A stretch of DNA of 64,000 nt from Tritonibacter aquimaris. GTDB lineage: Bacteria; Pseudomonadota; Alphaproteobacteria; Rhodobacterales; Rhodobacteraceae. The stretch is from contig NZ_WIXK01000006.1 in the NCBI RefSeq assembly GCF_009617595.1, positions 124,001-188,000 on the forward strand, written 5' to 3'. A program made the position numbers and the translations under genes. The notes beneath the pieces were generated by a model, which saw only the letters and a program-made list of their open reading frames with translations, ran no database searches and was not told the DNA's origin. This document shows positions 8,683-17,704 of this stretch, piece by piece; position 1 is the stretch's first letter, and each line of letters starts with the position of its first letter.

Positions 8683-9564
8683 ATGAACAGTAGTGTGGTG
8701 GATACGATGACCGAGCCTGTTTCAGACCAAGACTATCACTATGGTGTGATCCGTCGCGCCATAGACGAAATCGATGCAAGCGAGGGGCGTTTGACCCTTG
8801 ATGCGCTGGCTGAACGGATGGGGATGAGCTCCGCCCATTTTCAACGGCTGTTTTCGGCCTGGGTGGGTGTGTCGCCCAAACGCTACCAGCAATATCTGCA
8901 ACTGAGCCACGCGAAATCGTTGCTGCAGCACCGTTTCACCACTCTGGATACGGCGCAAAATGTTGGCCTCACTGGCACCGGGCGGCTCCACGATCTGTTT
9001 TTGCGCTGGGAGGCGATGAGCCCCGGAGAATATGCGCGCAAAGGATCCGGGCTCACGATCTTTTGGGGCTGGTTTGAAAGCCCCTTTGGGCCAACACTTG
9101 CCATGGGCACGGCTCGTGGGCTTTGTGGCATGGCGTTTTCTGCTGAAACCGGGCGCGCAGCTGCGATGGATGATATGCGTGCACGTTGGCCCGAGGCAGA
9201 GTTCATCGAGCACCCGGATCAATTGCGCAACTGGGTGAAGGCGGCCTTTGCACTGAAAGGTGAAACCCAGCTCTATCTGATTGGTGCACCGTTACAGATC
9301 AAAGTGTGGGAAGCACTGCTTCAGATCCCATCGGGCCATGTCACAACGTATTCCGAGCTGGCCATAGCTGCAGGAGCCCCCAAGGCCGTGCGCGCGGTCG
9401 GCACTGCCGTGGGGCGAAATCCGATCAGCTGGCTTATTCCCTGCCACCGTGCCTTGCGCAAATCGGGCGCCTTGGGGGGGTATCACTGGGGAATGCCTGT
9501 CAAACGCGCGATGCTGGCCTATGAAGCTGTGCGTGAGGACAGCGCTGAAACGGTGAACCTGTAA
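8683..9564 (+). CDS. Ada-like protein: AraC-type HTH fused to O6-alkylguanine-DNA methyltransferase
   Basis: The 293-residue protein has an AraC helix-turn-helix half at about residues 18-105 and a methyltransferase domain at about 205-285. The active-site motif IPCHR with the acceptor cysteine is intact, as is the GxVTTYSELA segment. It lacks the N-terminal zinc-binding methylphosphotriester domain of E. coli Ada, so the classical activation switch is missing. GGGAG lies about 6 bases before the ATG. It probably repairs O6-methylguanine and may act as a regulator by another trigger. It is divergent from nth, another DNA-repair gene. Confidence 0.9.
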   Translation: MNSSVVDTMTEPVSDQDYHYGVIRRAIDEIDASEGRLTLDALAERMGMSSAHFQRLFSAWVGVSPKRYQQYLQLSHAKSLLQHRFTTLDTAQNVGLTGTGRLHDLFLRWEAMSPGEYARKGSGLTIFWGWFESPFGPTLAMGTARGLCGMAFSAETGRAAAMDDMRARWPEAEFIEHPDQLRNWVKAAFALKGETQLYLIGAPLQIKVWEALLQIPSGHVTTYSELAIAAGAPKAVRAVGTAVGRNPISWLIPCHRALRKSGALGGYHWGMPVKRAMLAYEAVREDSAETVNL

Positions 9565-9698
9565 CGCTGCAGGCAAGATTTTGCCGAAGTTTAGCGCCCC
9601 AGCCTTGAGCCTTCGCCCTGCTGTTCTGATATAAGAGAGGAAACAATGACGATATGACCCCCGGTATCGGGGGCGTTTGAGCAGCAAAGGACATTTAC

Positions 9699-10364
9699 AT
9701 GAACCGCTCGAAATTGACCGTGGCAGTTGCGCTTCTGGGGGCCGTTGGACTGTCGGCCTGTACCGATCCCGTGCGTTTTCAGGATGAAAACGGCCAAGCG
9801 AACCAGACCCAAAAAGGCGCCATCATTGGCGGCCTGGTGGGGGCAACTGTTGGTGCTCTGGCTGCCGATGATAACAAGTTCGAAACCGCAGCACTTGCGG
9901 GTGCGGCTGGCGCATTGGTGGGTGGCACGATTGGTCATGAACTTGACCAACAGGCAGCAGAACTGCGTCAGACGCTTTCAAACGACATATCCATCGTTAA
10001 CACGGGCGATCGCCTGATTGTCTCGCTGCCCAATGATCTGACCTTTGCAACCGATAGCGCGCAGGTGTCTTCGGCGGTGCGTGCAGATCTTTTGAAGGTT
10101 GCGGACAGTCTGGTACGTTATCCAAGCAGCTCCGTTCAGGTGATTGGTCATACCGACAGCGATGGCGACGCGGGCTACAATCAGGGCCTCTCGGAACGTC
10201 GCGCCAATTCTGTTGCAGATCTCATTCAGGCAGGTGGCGTGCCGTTTAACCGGATCTTCACCCAGGGCCGTGGTGAAAACCAGCCAGTGGCGAGCAACCT
10301 GACCCCCGAAGGTAAACAGGCCAACCGTCGGGTCGAAATCGTGGTGATCCCGAACGCAGCCTAA
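9699..10364 (+). CDS. OmpA-family lipoprotein with glycine zipper
   Basis: The 221-residue protein has a lipoprotein signal ending L-S-A-C (Cys21). A glycine-zipper region rich in G-x3-G (about residues 45-85) follows, then an OmpA peptidoglycan-binding domain (IGHTDSDGDAGYNQGLSERRA). The layout is like YiaD/Pal-related lipoproteins: anchored in the outer membrane, with the C-terminal domain gripping peptidoglycan. A strong terminator follows directly; the gene looks monocistronic. Confidence 0.9.
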   Translation: MNRSKLTVAVALLGAVGLSACTDPVRFQDENGQANQTQKGAIIGGLVGATVGALAADDNKFETAALAGAAGALVGGTIGHELDQQAAELRQTLSNDISIVNTGDRLIVSLPNDLTFATDSAQVSSAVRADLLKVADSLVRYPSSSVQVIGHTDSDGDAGYNQGLSERRANSVADLIQAGGVPFNRIFTQGRGENQPVASNLTPEGKQANRRVEIVVIPNAA

Positions 10365-10387
10365 GGCGTTTCATCTCACAAAAAATG

Positions 10388-10416
10388 AGCCGTGCAGTGT
10401 CTGCGCGGCTTTTTTG
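10388..10416 (+). terminator. Rho-independent terminator
   Basis: A 10-bp stem with one G-T pair (AGCCGTGCAG / CTGCGCGGCT, loop TGT) is followed by a T run. Confidence 0.9.
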
Positions 10417-10529
10417 TATTTTACCCTCTTTGTTCTTTGATGCACATCGGCTGCGCATTTTGAGGGCTTTTGTGCAAATTCATTCCAGCTACATTGGTGT
10501 CAACAAAACCGCGAGATGAGGATTTAACG

Positions 10530-11075
10530 ATGGCACAGTATAACCTTTTGCTGATTTCAGGTGCGTTGCGCAAAGGCTCCACCAACAGATTGCTGCTGCG
10601 TGAGGCTGCACGCCACTTTGATGCGCAGCAGGCGCAAGAAGCGGATCTGAACCTGCCGCTTTATGATGGCGATCTGGAAGCGGCGGATGGTGTTCCCGCG
10701 GCTGTTCAGACCTTGGCGGATCAGATCCAGGCCGCGGATGCGGTGGTGATTTCCACACCAGAATACAACCGCGCGCCCTCAGGTGTTCTGAAAAACGCAT
10801 TGGATTGGGTCAGCCGCACCGAGGGCAACCCGTGGCAGGATAAACCTGTTGCCGTGCTTTCTGCGGCAGCTGGGCGCGCAGGCGGGGAGTTGGCGCAACA
10901 CATATTGCGTGGGTTTTTGCAGCCGTTTCAACCCTGTGTGATTGCCGGACCCGCGGTTCATCTGGCCACGTCTTTTCAAGAGTTTGAAGACGGTGGTCAG
11001 TTGAAAAGTGACCGTTACAGCGAAAGCCTTGCCGCGCTGATGGCCATGTTGAAGGCTGAAGTGGCTTCCCGTTAG
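10530..11075 (+). CDS. NADPH-dependent FMN reductase family protein
   Basis: The 181-residue flavodoxin-fold protein has the phosphate-binding loop SGALRKGSTNR at about residues 8-18. It also has STPEYNRAPSGVLKNALDWVSR, the family signature around the flavin. Related enzymes (ChrR, YieF, azoreductases) reduce quinones, chromate or FMN with NAD(P)H. The start at 10530 has GATGAGG about 8 bases upstream; a start 20 codons earlier is open but unsupported. Substrate is not determinable here. Confidence 0.9.
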   Translation: MAQYNLLLISGALRKGSTNRLLLREAARHFDAQQAQEADLNLPLYDGDLEAADGVPAAVQTLADQIQAADAVVISTPEYNRAPSGVLKNALDWVSRTEGNPWQDKPVAVLSAAAGRAGGELAQHILRGFLQPFQPCVIAGPAVHLATSFQEFEDGGQLKSDRYSESLAALMAMLKAEVASR

Positions 11076-11102
11076 GGCAGGGGCTCCCGCGCCTGCAGCC
11101 AG

Positions 11103-11152
11103 CCCAAAGGGCTGTCTGAACAGCCTTGGGCCCGGCACCGCTGACGCGGTGC
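11103..11152. terminator. Paired hairpins between convergent genes
   Basis: Two consecutive inverted repeats lie here: CCCAA..GGCTGT / ACAGCC..TTGGG (with a small bulge) at 11103-11130, and GCACCGC-TGAC-GCGGTGC at 11135-11152. No T run follows, so this is a convergent-gene boundary structure rather than a canonical terminator. Confidence 0.45.
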
Positions 11153-11156
11153 GCGC

Positions 11157-12197
11157 CTAGAGGCTGTCTTCCACCCGAAATCCCAATGGGATCTGGTCTT
11201 TGCCCTCGAGCAGCAGTTCGGTCATGACATCAGCCACTTTGGGGGCCATGCCAAAGCCAATTTTAAAGCCACCATTGGCGATGAATTCCCCTTCGCGCCC
11301 CGGAACAGGGCCAAGCATCGGGGCGCGGGATTTTGCGCGTGGGCGCACACCTGCCCACAGTTCAAGTATTTTGGCCCCTTCCAGCGCAGGCACCGCGGCA
11401 CAAGCGCGGGCGTGGATTTCATCGAGTTGCGCATCGGTCGAGGAGGGGTCGTCAAACTCCCGTTCACTGGTGGAACCGATTGCGGTTGTGCCATTGGCGT
11501 GTGGGATAATGTGCAGGCTGTCGGCAAAAAGCTGCGGCTTGTCGCGCATGTCAAACTCGAGCAGAAGCGATTGCCCCTTTACGCCGTTGCCGACGGGTTT
11601 TCCAAGACGTGCGGAAAGCTCAACCAGCCCCTGATAGCCGGTTGCGTGCAGGATTTTTCCGCTATGTGTTCCTTCTGGCTGCACTAAAACCCCATGTGCT
11701 GCCAGCGCTGCCACCAATGCGGCTGCGGCCTGACGGGGAAACATCCGCGCGCTGAGGGTGTCGTGCACCACAAAGCCTGTGGCGCTGGGCGGGGCCCAGG
11801 TGCCAAATGTTTCAGCGGGGACCACTTGCCAGGTTGCATGATCGCCCCAAAGCTCTTTGGCGGAGGCTTCACGCGCGCGGGCGAGCTCCAAGGCACGCGC
11901 GTCTTTCAAAGGCTGCAGACGGCCCGTGCGCCCGTAGCCTGCTGACATGCCGCCCGTGGCTTCAACCTCGGCCCAGAACCCTTCGGCCATCAACAGGCTT
12001 TCGAGCTGGAAGGCTTTTTTCGGGTTCCAGTTTTCTGGAACATGCGGCGCAAGCGCCCCCACCAAGCCGCCGCTTGAACCCGCGCCCGGACCGTTGGGAT
12101 CAATGATCTGCACCTTTGCGCCCTGTTTGACACAGGCCCAGGCAATCGAGAGGCCAAAGATGCCTGCGCCGCGGATGGTCACATCAGCCATTGCCAT
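11157..12197 (-). CDS. FAD-dependent oxidoreductase of the DAO family, MnmC oxidase-domain-like
   Basis: The 346-residue protein has an N-terminal FAD-binding GAGIFGLS motif (residues 10-17) and the DAO-fold C-terminus (GVRPRAKSRAPMLGPVPG, NGGFKIGFGMAPKVAD). It is divergent from mnmD, which corresponds to the other half of the fused enterobacterial MnmC. In the fusion, this type of domain removes the carboxymethyl group from cmnm5U34 of tRNA before MnmD methylates the amine. I infer the same role here from context; a glycine/D-amino-acid oxidase is the alternative. Only about 60 bp separate the two starts. Confidence 0.8.
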   Translation of the reverse strand: MAMADVTIRGAGIFGLSIAWACVKQGAKVQIIDPNGPGAGSSGGLVGALAPHVPENWNPKKAFQLESLLMAEGFWAEVEATGGMSAGYGRTGRLQPLKDARALELARAREASAKELWGDHATWQVVPAETFGTWAPPSATGFVVHDTLSARMFPRQAAAALVAALAAHGVLVQPEGTHSGKILHATGYQGLVELSARLGKPVGNGVKGQSLLLEFDMRDKPQLFADSLHIIPHANGTTAIGSTSEREFDDPSSTDAQLDEIHARACAAVPALEGAKILELWAGVRPRAKSRAPMLGPVPGREGEFIANGGFKIGFGMAPKVADVMTELLLEGKDQIPLGFRVEDSL

Positions 12198-12257
12198 TTT
12201 GCGTTCCTTTCGCCAGTGTCGCGCCGTTCCATTCCCATTGCATTAGTGGAAAACCCA

Positions 12258-12932
12258 ATGACAGACCAGAAGGCTCGCGTGAGCTGGCGGGACGATGCCG
12301 TTCCGGTATCCGATATGTTTGATGATCCTTACTTTTCGCTCCACAACGGGCTGGCGGAAACGGAACATGTGTTTCTTGCAGGCAATGATCTGCCCGCGCG
12401 TTTTGAGGTGGGGTTTCATATTGCGGAACTTGGCTTTGGCACCGGGCTGAACCTTTTGGCGGCTTGGCGCGCCTGGGAAGAGGCAGGCCATAAAACGCCG
12501 CTGACCTTCACCAGTTTTGAAGCCTTTCCGATGGAGCAGCAAGAAATGGCGCGCGCTTTGGCTGCGTTTCCTGAGCTGGAGCCCTGGTCATCACGTCTGC
12601 TTTCGCAGTGGAACGGGGCGACGCTGGTTGAGTTTGACACGCTGAGGCTAAATCTGGTTTTGGGTGATGCACGCAAAACACTGCCCCAGTGGCGCGGGCA
12701 GGCAGATGCATGGTTTCTGGATGGGTTTTCACCCGCGAAAAACCCGGAACTGTGGGAAGAGGCGCTGATGCAGGCGGTGGCAGATCACACCAAGCCCGGC
12801 GGAACAGTGGCAACTTATACTGCGGCGGGGTTTGTGCGCCGCGGGCTCGAAGCGGCGGGCCTGCAGGTCGAACGTTGCACGGGCTTTGGCCACAAACGAC
12901 ATATGACACGCGCGGCACGGGGCGAACCATGA
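12258..12932 (+). CDS. mnmD: tRNA (5-methylaminomethyl-2-thiouridine)-methyltransferase MnmD
   Basis: The 224-residue stand-alone methyltransferase (former DUF752) has the SAM-binding motif AELGFGTGLNLLAAW and the family signature DAWFLDGFSPAKNPELW. It methylates the exocyclic amine of nm5U34 in the anticodon of certain tRNAs. In enterobacteria this domain is the N-terminal half of MnmC; here it is a separate gene. The ATG at 12258 gives the natural N-terminus; an open codon 14 residues earlier is less likely. Its stop overlaps the transporter start by 4 nt. Confidence 0.93.
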   Translation: MTDQKARVSWRDDAVPVSDMFDDPYFSLHNGLAETEHVFLAGNDLPARFEVGFHIAELGFGTGLNLLAAWRAWEEAGHKTPLTFTSFEAFPMEQQEMARALAAFPELEPWSSRLLSQWNGATLVEFDTLRLNLVLGDARKTLPQWRGQADAWFLDGFSPAKNPELWEEALMQAVADHTKPGGTVATYTAAGFVRRGLEAAGLQVERCTGFGHKRHMTRAARGEP

Positions 12933-13792
12933 GCCAAAACAATCGCCTAGGCATCATGTTGATGACCCTCGCAACGGTTATCTTTGCGGTTCAGGATGGG
13001 ATCTCGCGCCATCTTGCCAGCGAATACAACGTGTTTCTGGTGGTGATGCTGCGCTATTGGTTCCTCGTGCTGTTCGTGTTTGCGCTTGCGGCACGTAAAT
13101 CCGGTGGCATTCGACGGGTCGCGCAAAGCCAGCGGGTCTATATTCAGGCGTTTCGCGGATTTCTGCTGGCGGCTGAGATCTGCGTGTTGGTCGTGTCATT
13201 CACCCTACTTGGCCTTGTTGAAACGCACGCAGTGTTTGTCGCCTATCCACTGCTGATCGCGGCGCTGTCAGGCCCGATACTGAGCGAATCTGTCGGCTGG
13301 CGGCGGTGGGCGGCAATTGCCGTTGGGTTTTGTGGCGTGTTGGTGATCCTGCAGCCCGGTGCCGGAGTATTCCAACCTGCGGTTCTGGTCGCAGTGATTG
13401 GTGCGCTGATGTTTGCGGTGTACGGCCTGCTGACGCGCTATGTCTCACGCTATGATACGGCGGATACTTCGTTTTTCTATCTTGGTGTGATGGGGGCGAT
13501 CTGCATCACGCCTATTGGTCTGTGGAATTGGGAGCTTATGAGCCTGCCAGACTATGGCTGGATGGCGACCTTGGCCGTGATCGGAGCTTTGGCGCATTGG
13601 TGCCTGATCAAATGTTACGAGGCCGCCGAGGCCAGCGCGGTGCAGCCCTTTGCCTATCTGCAGCTGCCCTGGGTGTCGCTCATTGGCTTTTTTGTCTTTC
13701 ACGAAGAGATCCGCGCCAATGTGGCGATCGGCGCAGCTATCGTTGTGGGGGCGGGGCTGTTCACCCTATGGCGTGAACGCGTTAAGAGTTGA
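12929..13792 (+). CDS. EamA/DMT family transporter
   Basis: The 287-residue membrane protein has about ten hydrophobic segments in two EamA repeats, as usual for the drug/metabolite transporter superfamily. Recognisable parts are the N-terminal VIFAVQDGISRHLA and the C-terminal AYLQLPWVSLIGFFVFHEE. Substrate unknown. The ATG overlaps the mnmD stop (ATGA). Its 3' end overlaps the convergent transglycosylase gene by 27 nt. Confidence 0.88.
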   Translation: MSQNNRLGIMLMTLATVIFAVQDGISRHLASEYNVFLVVMLRYWFLVLFVFALAARKSGGIRRVAQSQRVYIQAFRGFLLAAEICVLVVSFTLLGLVETHAVFVAYPLLIAALSGPILSESVGWRRWAAIAVGFCGVLVILQPGAGVFQPAVLVAVIGALMFAVYGLLTRYVSRYDTADTSFFYLGVMGAICITPIGLWNWELMSLPDYGWMATLAVIGALAHWCLIKCYEAAEASAVQPFAYLQLPWVSLIGFFVFHEEIRANVAIGAAIVVGAGLFTLWRERVKS

Positions 13793-15745
13793 TCCTGCAA
13801 GCTCGCTTGAAAATGGCATCGGCAGGGCTGATTTGCCGAGCCGCGCGCGATAGACAGGCAGGCTTTCGGTGACACGCATCACGTAGTTGCGGGTTTCGTT
13901 AAAGGGGATGTGCTCAATCCAGTCGATCACATCGACCTGTTTTCTGCGCGGATCGCCATAGCGTTCCATCCACGCCAGCGGCCGATGCGGACCCGCGTTA
14001 TAGCCCGCGGCCATCAAGATCACATTGCCATCAAAGGTCTCTGCAAGTCCTGACAGGTAGCGCGCGCCCAGGCGGGCGTTGTATTTCCAGTCCTGCGTCA
14101 AACGGGCGGTGCGGTGATCGCCTTCAATCCCCAGCTCACCCGCAACCAGTTTGGCGGTTGCTGGCATCAATTGCATCAGTCCACGCGCGCCCGCATGGCT
14201 GACAACCGAGGGGTCAAATTCGCTCTCGCGCCGCGAAATCGCCAAGGTCATTTCCTGTGCCATCGGCAGTCTGTTTTGCACCAGTGGATGCAGCGGGAAA
14301 TAGGCGTTTTTCAACTCAATCCCACGCCGCGCCACTCGTTTGGAGATCATCACGGCCAGATGCGGCTCCTTTAGATCCAAAGTCATTTGCCCCAAAAGCG
14401 GCAGCTGTTCCGCTGCGAGATCTTCGGAAAGATGGGTGAAAAAACGCTCCGCCAGTGTCAGCTCACCTGCTTGCAGGAGTGCAAGCCCGGCCTGGGCAAC
14501 CGAACCGTTCATAAATGCCGTATTGCGCCAGTCACCTGCTGACGCGGGGCTGGCAAGGGATGTATCAAATGGGCGACCTATCGCCTCGGCTGCGAGCAGC
14601 CCATAAAAGGATGACTGGTAATGCGCTGCCGCTGAATAGGCTGCATGGGCCTTTTCTGCGTCTCCCAAGGTGCTATATGCGCGGCCAAGCCAGTAACCGC
14701 CGCGCCCGATGGAAATCGGTGTTTCCACTGCAGTGATAAAGCGGTTGAAATGATACACTGCAAGCTCGGGGTCTTTCAGGTGCCTGAGCGCGACGTAGCC
14801 TGCGATCCATTCGCTGTCGGCGTAGCCATAGCCATCGTTTGGTGTGCTGAAATGGAAGGCTGCCAGCTGGTAGGCGCGTTCAAAATTACCGTCGCGCATT
14901 TCCTGGCGGGCAAAGTCGCGGCGGCGGCGCAACCATTTGTCCGGCTGGCCCAGCCCTTTGGCACTGGTGCTCTGGCTGAGCATCAGGTCAATCGCGTCAG
15001 CCTGCCTGCGTTTTGCATCGCGCCAGGCAAAGCGATCATAGGCAAGGCCGGGGCTTTTGCGCAGATTTGCAGGCACCGCTTCGATCTTGGTATCAACACC
15101 CGGTTTTTGATCCTGCAGCGCAATCCGGGCTTCGGCCAGGGCGCGATTGCCAGCAGACAAAAGCGGCAACATCCGCGCCGAGCTGACCAGATGCCCATCC
15201 CAGAGCAGATGGTCTGTGCGGGCGGCGTGGTGGTTACGCAGAAGGCGGCCGTGTTGTGCGAGAAATGCGTCATGATCCGCCGTGGCCATTGCCATGGTTT
15301 TCCAGGCCTCAACGATCACAGCCTCGCCCGCTGTTTTCTGCCCCGAAGCGATCAGCGCCTGCCCATAGGCCAACGCTCCACGCCCGGTTTGTGGCGCATG
15401 GGCGCTGAAAAATTGCAAAACCGTGCGCCGATCGGCACGTGCGATCTGTGCTTCGCTTCGTTTGCGCAGCAAGGCCAGGCCGGGCCAGTCGCCGCGCCGA
15501 TTGAGAAAGGCAATAACTTCAGCTGCACTGCCACCGCCCGCACGCAGGCGGTGCCATTCGACAAGGTCGCGCGCAAGCGCATCGCGCCGCCCCGCAGCCG
15601 CGGTGGCGGCCTGCCAATTCTCGGCACGCGCAGCCTCCATCGCTGCTGCAAGCCCCCGGGCTGAGGCGGCCTCAGGGGTTATTTGCGCAATGAGAATGGC
15701 AAAAATAAACGCGATATGGCGCAGGAGCTGTGTCTTCACTTGCAT
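13766..15745 (-). CDS. Soluble lytic murein transglycosylase
   Basis: The 659-residue protein has a signal peptide (MQVKTQLLRHIAF with a hydrophobic core, cleavage near ASA-RG at about residue 29). A long alpha-superhelical region (Slt70 U/L-type repeats) follows, then a C-terminal SLT goose-lysozyme-like domain. The catalytic Glu lies in SRRESEFDPS, followed by GARGLMQLMPATA and AAGYNAGPHR. It cleaves the MurNAc-GlcNAc bond of peptidoglycan in the periplasm with 1,6-anhydro products. The reading frame is open a further 131 codons upstream, into dapA, but the signal peptide fixes the start near 15745. Confidence 0.93.
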   Translation of the reverse strand: MQVKTQLLRHIAFIFAILIAQITPEAASARGLAAAMEAARAENWQAATAAAGRRDALARDLVEWHRLRAGGGSAAEVIAFLNRRGDWPGLALLRKRSEAQIARADRRTVLQFFSAHAPQTGRGALAYGQALIASGQKTAGEAVIVEAWKTMAMATADHDAFLAQHGRLLRNHHAARTDHLLWDGHLVSSARMLPLLSAGNRALAEARIALQDQKPGVDTKIEAVPANLRKSPGLAYDRFAWRDAKRRQADAIDLMLSQSTSAKGLGQPDKWLRRRRDFARQEMRDGNFERAYQLAAFHFSTPNDGYGYADSEWIAGYVALRHLKDPELAVYHFNRFITAVETPISIGRGGYWLGRAYSTLGDAEKAHAAYSAAAHYQSSFYGLLAAEAIGRPFDTSLASPASAGDWRNTAFMNGSVAQAGLALLQAGELTLAERFFTHLSEDLAAEQLPLLGQMTLDLKEPHLAVMISKRVARRGIELKNAYFPLHPLVQNRLPMAQEMTLAISRRESEFDPSVVSHAGARGLMQLMPATAKLVAGELGIEGDHRTARLTQDWKYNARLGARYLSGLAETFDGNVILMAAGYNAGPHRPLAWMERYGDPRRKQVDVIDWIEHIPFNETRNYVMRVTESLPVYRARLGKSALPMPFSSELAGSTLNAFTP

Positions 15746-15899
15746 TTTCCAGTGACTCGGGGCTAGAGCCTGTGACGATAGTTTGTGGCCTGCAGGTATC
15801 AATTCAAATCCTCGGCAGTCCACAGTGTTCACTTGGGTTGGAAGCGATTTATCGCCGAAGCTCAAAAATTCAAGACTCGCAAGTAAGGGAGCGTGCACC

Positions 15900-16772
15900 A
15901 TGTTCAAAGGCTCTATGCCAGCCCTCGTCACCCCGTTTCGCAACGGTGAACTGGATCTGGACACGCTCAAACACCTTGTTGAATGGCAGATTGGCGAAGG
16001 ATCCACCGGTCTGGTTCCGGTAGGCACCACCGGCGAAAGCCCGACGCTCAGCCATGAAGAGCACGAAACTGTGATTGCCGAAGTGGTAAAAGCCGCAGCT
16101 GGCCGTGTGCCGGTTATTGCGGGTGCGGGTTCTAACAATACAGTTGAAGCGATCCGGTTTGTTGAGTTCGTTGCAAAGATTGGTGCCGATGCGGCATTGG
16201 TTGTGACACCTTATTATAACAAGCCGACCCAGCGTGGCATGGTTGCCCATTTCACCGCGCTGCATGATTGCGCTGATGTGCCGATCATCATTTATAACAT
16301 CCCCGGTCGTTCCGTTGTCGACATGACGCCCGAAACCATGGGGGAGCTGGCAAAGCTTCCGCGTATTGTTGGGGTCAAAGACGCCACCGGTGATCTGGCC
16401 CGTGTCAGCCAGCAACGTGCAACCTGTGGTGCTGATTTTGTTCAGCTGTCCGGTGAAGATGCCACCGCGCTTGGCTTTAACGCTCATGGTGGCGTTGGCT
16501 GTATCTCAGTGACCGCAAATGTTGCACCCAAGCTGTGTGCGCAGTTCCAGGCTGCGACCCTGGCCGGTGATTACAAAACCGCGCTTGAATACCAAGATCG
16601 TCTGATGCCGCTGCATGAGGCCATCTTTATTGAGCCGGGCCTCGTTGGGGCAAAATATGCGCTGTCCAAACTGGGGATCTGCACCGAAGAGGTCCGTTCC
16701 CCGCTGACCGGTCTGGAAGACAGCACCAAAGCTGCGATTGATGCGGCTATGGGTCATGCTGGCCTGATCTGA
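15900..16772 (+). CDS. dapA: 4-hydroxy-tetrahydrodipicolinate synthase
   Basis: The 290-residue TIM-barrel aldolase condenses pyruvate with aspartate semialdehyde in lysine/diaminopimelate synthesis. All catalytic residues align: Thr43-Thr44 in VGTTGES, Tyr106 in TPYYNKP, Tyr132, Arg137 in PGRS, and the Schiff-base Lys160 in GVKDATG. The start at 15900 has AAGGGAG about 9 bases upstream. The gene is divergent from the transglycosylase and ends in a strong terminator. Confidence 0.97.
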   Translation: MFKGSMPALVTPFRNGELDLDTLKHLVEWQIGEGSTGLVPVGTTGESPTLSHEEHETVIAEVVKAAAGRVPVIAGAGSNNTVEAIRFVEFVAKIGADAALVVTPYYNKPTQRGMVAHFTALHDCADVPIIIYNIPGRSVVDMTPETMGELAKLPRIVGVKDATGDLARVSQQRATCGADFVQLSGEDATALGFNAHGGVGCISVTANVAPKLCAQFQAATLAGDYKTALEYQDRLMPLHEAIFIEPGLVGAKYALSKLGICTEEVRSPLTGLEDSTKAAIDAAMGHAGLI

Positions 16773-16795
16773 TCGTCTCAGAACCGCTATATTGA

Positions 16796-16828
16796 AACCG
16801 GTATGCCTTTTGGTGTGCCGGTTTTTTT
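16796..16828 (+). terminator. Rho-independent terminator of dapA
   Basis: A 12-bp stem with G-T pairs (AACCGGTATGCC / GGTGTGCCGGTT, loop TTTT) is followed by a T run. It runs up to the stop of the convergent sigma-factor gene. Confidence 0.88.
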
Positions 16829-17702
16829 ATTGCATTAAATCAGAAAGATGCGCGGTTTTATCTGGGTTGCGCACCACATAAAGGCGGTGCACCACGCCGT
16901 CTTGAAACACAAGCAGCGTCGCCTGCAAAATTCCATCGGGTTCTTGGCTGAGCACTGCAGGCAAACCATTCAGACGACATAGTTTCCATCTATCCGGCAG
17001 CGTGTGGTTTGATTTGCGCGCAAGCCCTTCAAACAGGCGACAGATACGTTCAGCGCCGGAAATGGGGTTGATCGCGGCTGCGGCTTTGCCCCCGCCATCA
17101 GAATAAAGCCGCGCCTCGCGGGTCAGTAGTTCAGATAGGGTTTTGGTGTCACCGGTTTTGGCAGCCTTAAAAAAAGCAAGCGTGATGGCTTCTTCTGCTG
17201 CTGAATTGCTTGCGGTACGGGTGCGGTCGTGCTGCACATGCTGGCGGGCGCGGGCGACCAATTGGCGGCAGCTTGCCTCTGATCGCTCCAGCGTTTCGGC
17301 AAGCTCACCGTAACCATTTTCAAAGATGTCGTGCAGCAGATAGGCCGCGCGTTCGGGCGGGGTGAGCCGCTCCAACATGCGCAGCATCGCATAAGAAACA
17401 TCCTGCGCCAGTGGCGGTGTGTCCAAAACAATAGGCTCTGGCAGCCATTCTCCGGGATAGGTTTCGCGTTGTACCCGAGCGGATTTTTGAAAATCCAGAC
17501 ACAGCCGCACCACAACGCGTTGCAAAAACGCGGCTGCGTCGCGCACGTCCCTGCGCTGGACCTGTTGCCAGCGCAGAAAACAGTCTTGCAGGATATCTTC
17601 GGCGTCGCTGGCGCTGCCCACCATACGATAGGCGACCGCAAAAAGACGCGGCCGCGCTTTTAGATATGGGTCTACCAGACTGGCGTCGATATCCTGGGGC
17701 AA
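16827..17702 (-). CDS. ECF41-type sigma factor with fused SnoaL-like regulatory domain
   Basis: The 291-residue protein has sigma-70 regions 2 (about 15-80) and 4 (about 105-160), then a SnoaL-like C-terminal extension. All three ECF41 signature motifs are visible: WLPEP at residues 86-90 in the linker, DGGGK at 202-206 and NPDK at 279-282. In this group the extension replaces an anti-sigma factor and both aids and limits activity. The gene follows its carboxymuconolactone-decarboxylase-like partner by 2 bp, the arrangement typical of the group. The signal sensed is unknown. Confidence 0.93.
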   Translation of the reverse strand: MPQDIDASLVDPYLKARPRLFAVAYRMVGSASDAEDILQDCFLRWQQVQRRDVRDAAAFLQRVVVRLCLDFQKSARVQRETYPGEWLPEPIVLDTPPLAQDVSYAMLRMLERLTPPERAAYLLHDIFENGYGELAETLERSEASCRQLVARARQHVQHDRTRTASNSAAEEAITLAFFKAAKTGDTKTLSELLTREARLYSDGGGKAAAAINPISGAERICRLFEGLARKSNHTLPDRWKLCRLNGLPAVLSQEPDGILQATLLVFQDGVVHRLYVVRNPDKTAHLSDLMQ

Positions 17703-17704
17703 GC

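Noticed and set aside
15746-16138. N-terminal extension of the lytic transglycosylase frame into dapA
   Set aside because: The extension would overlap dapA and precede a normal signal peptide. The signal peptide sets the start at or near 15745.
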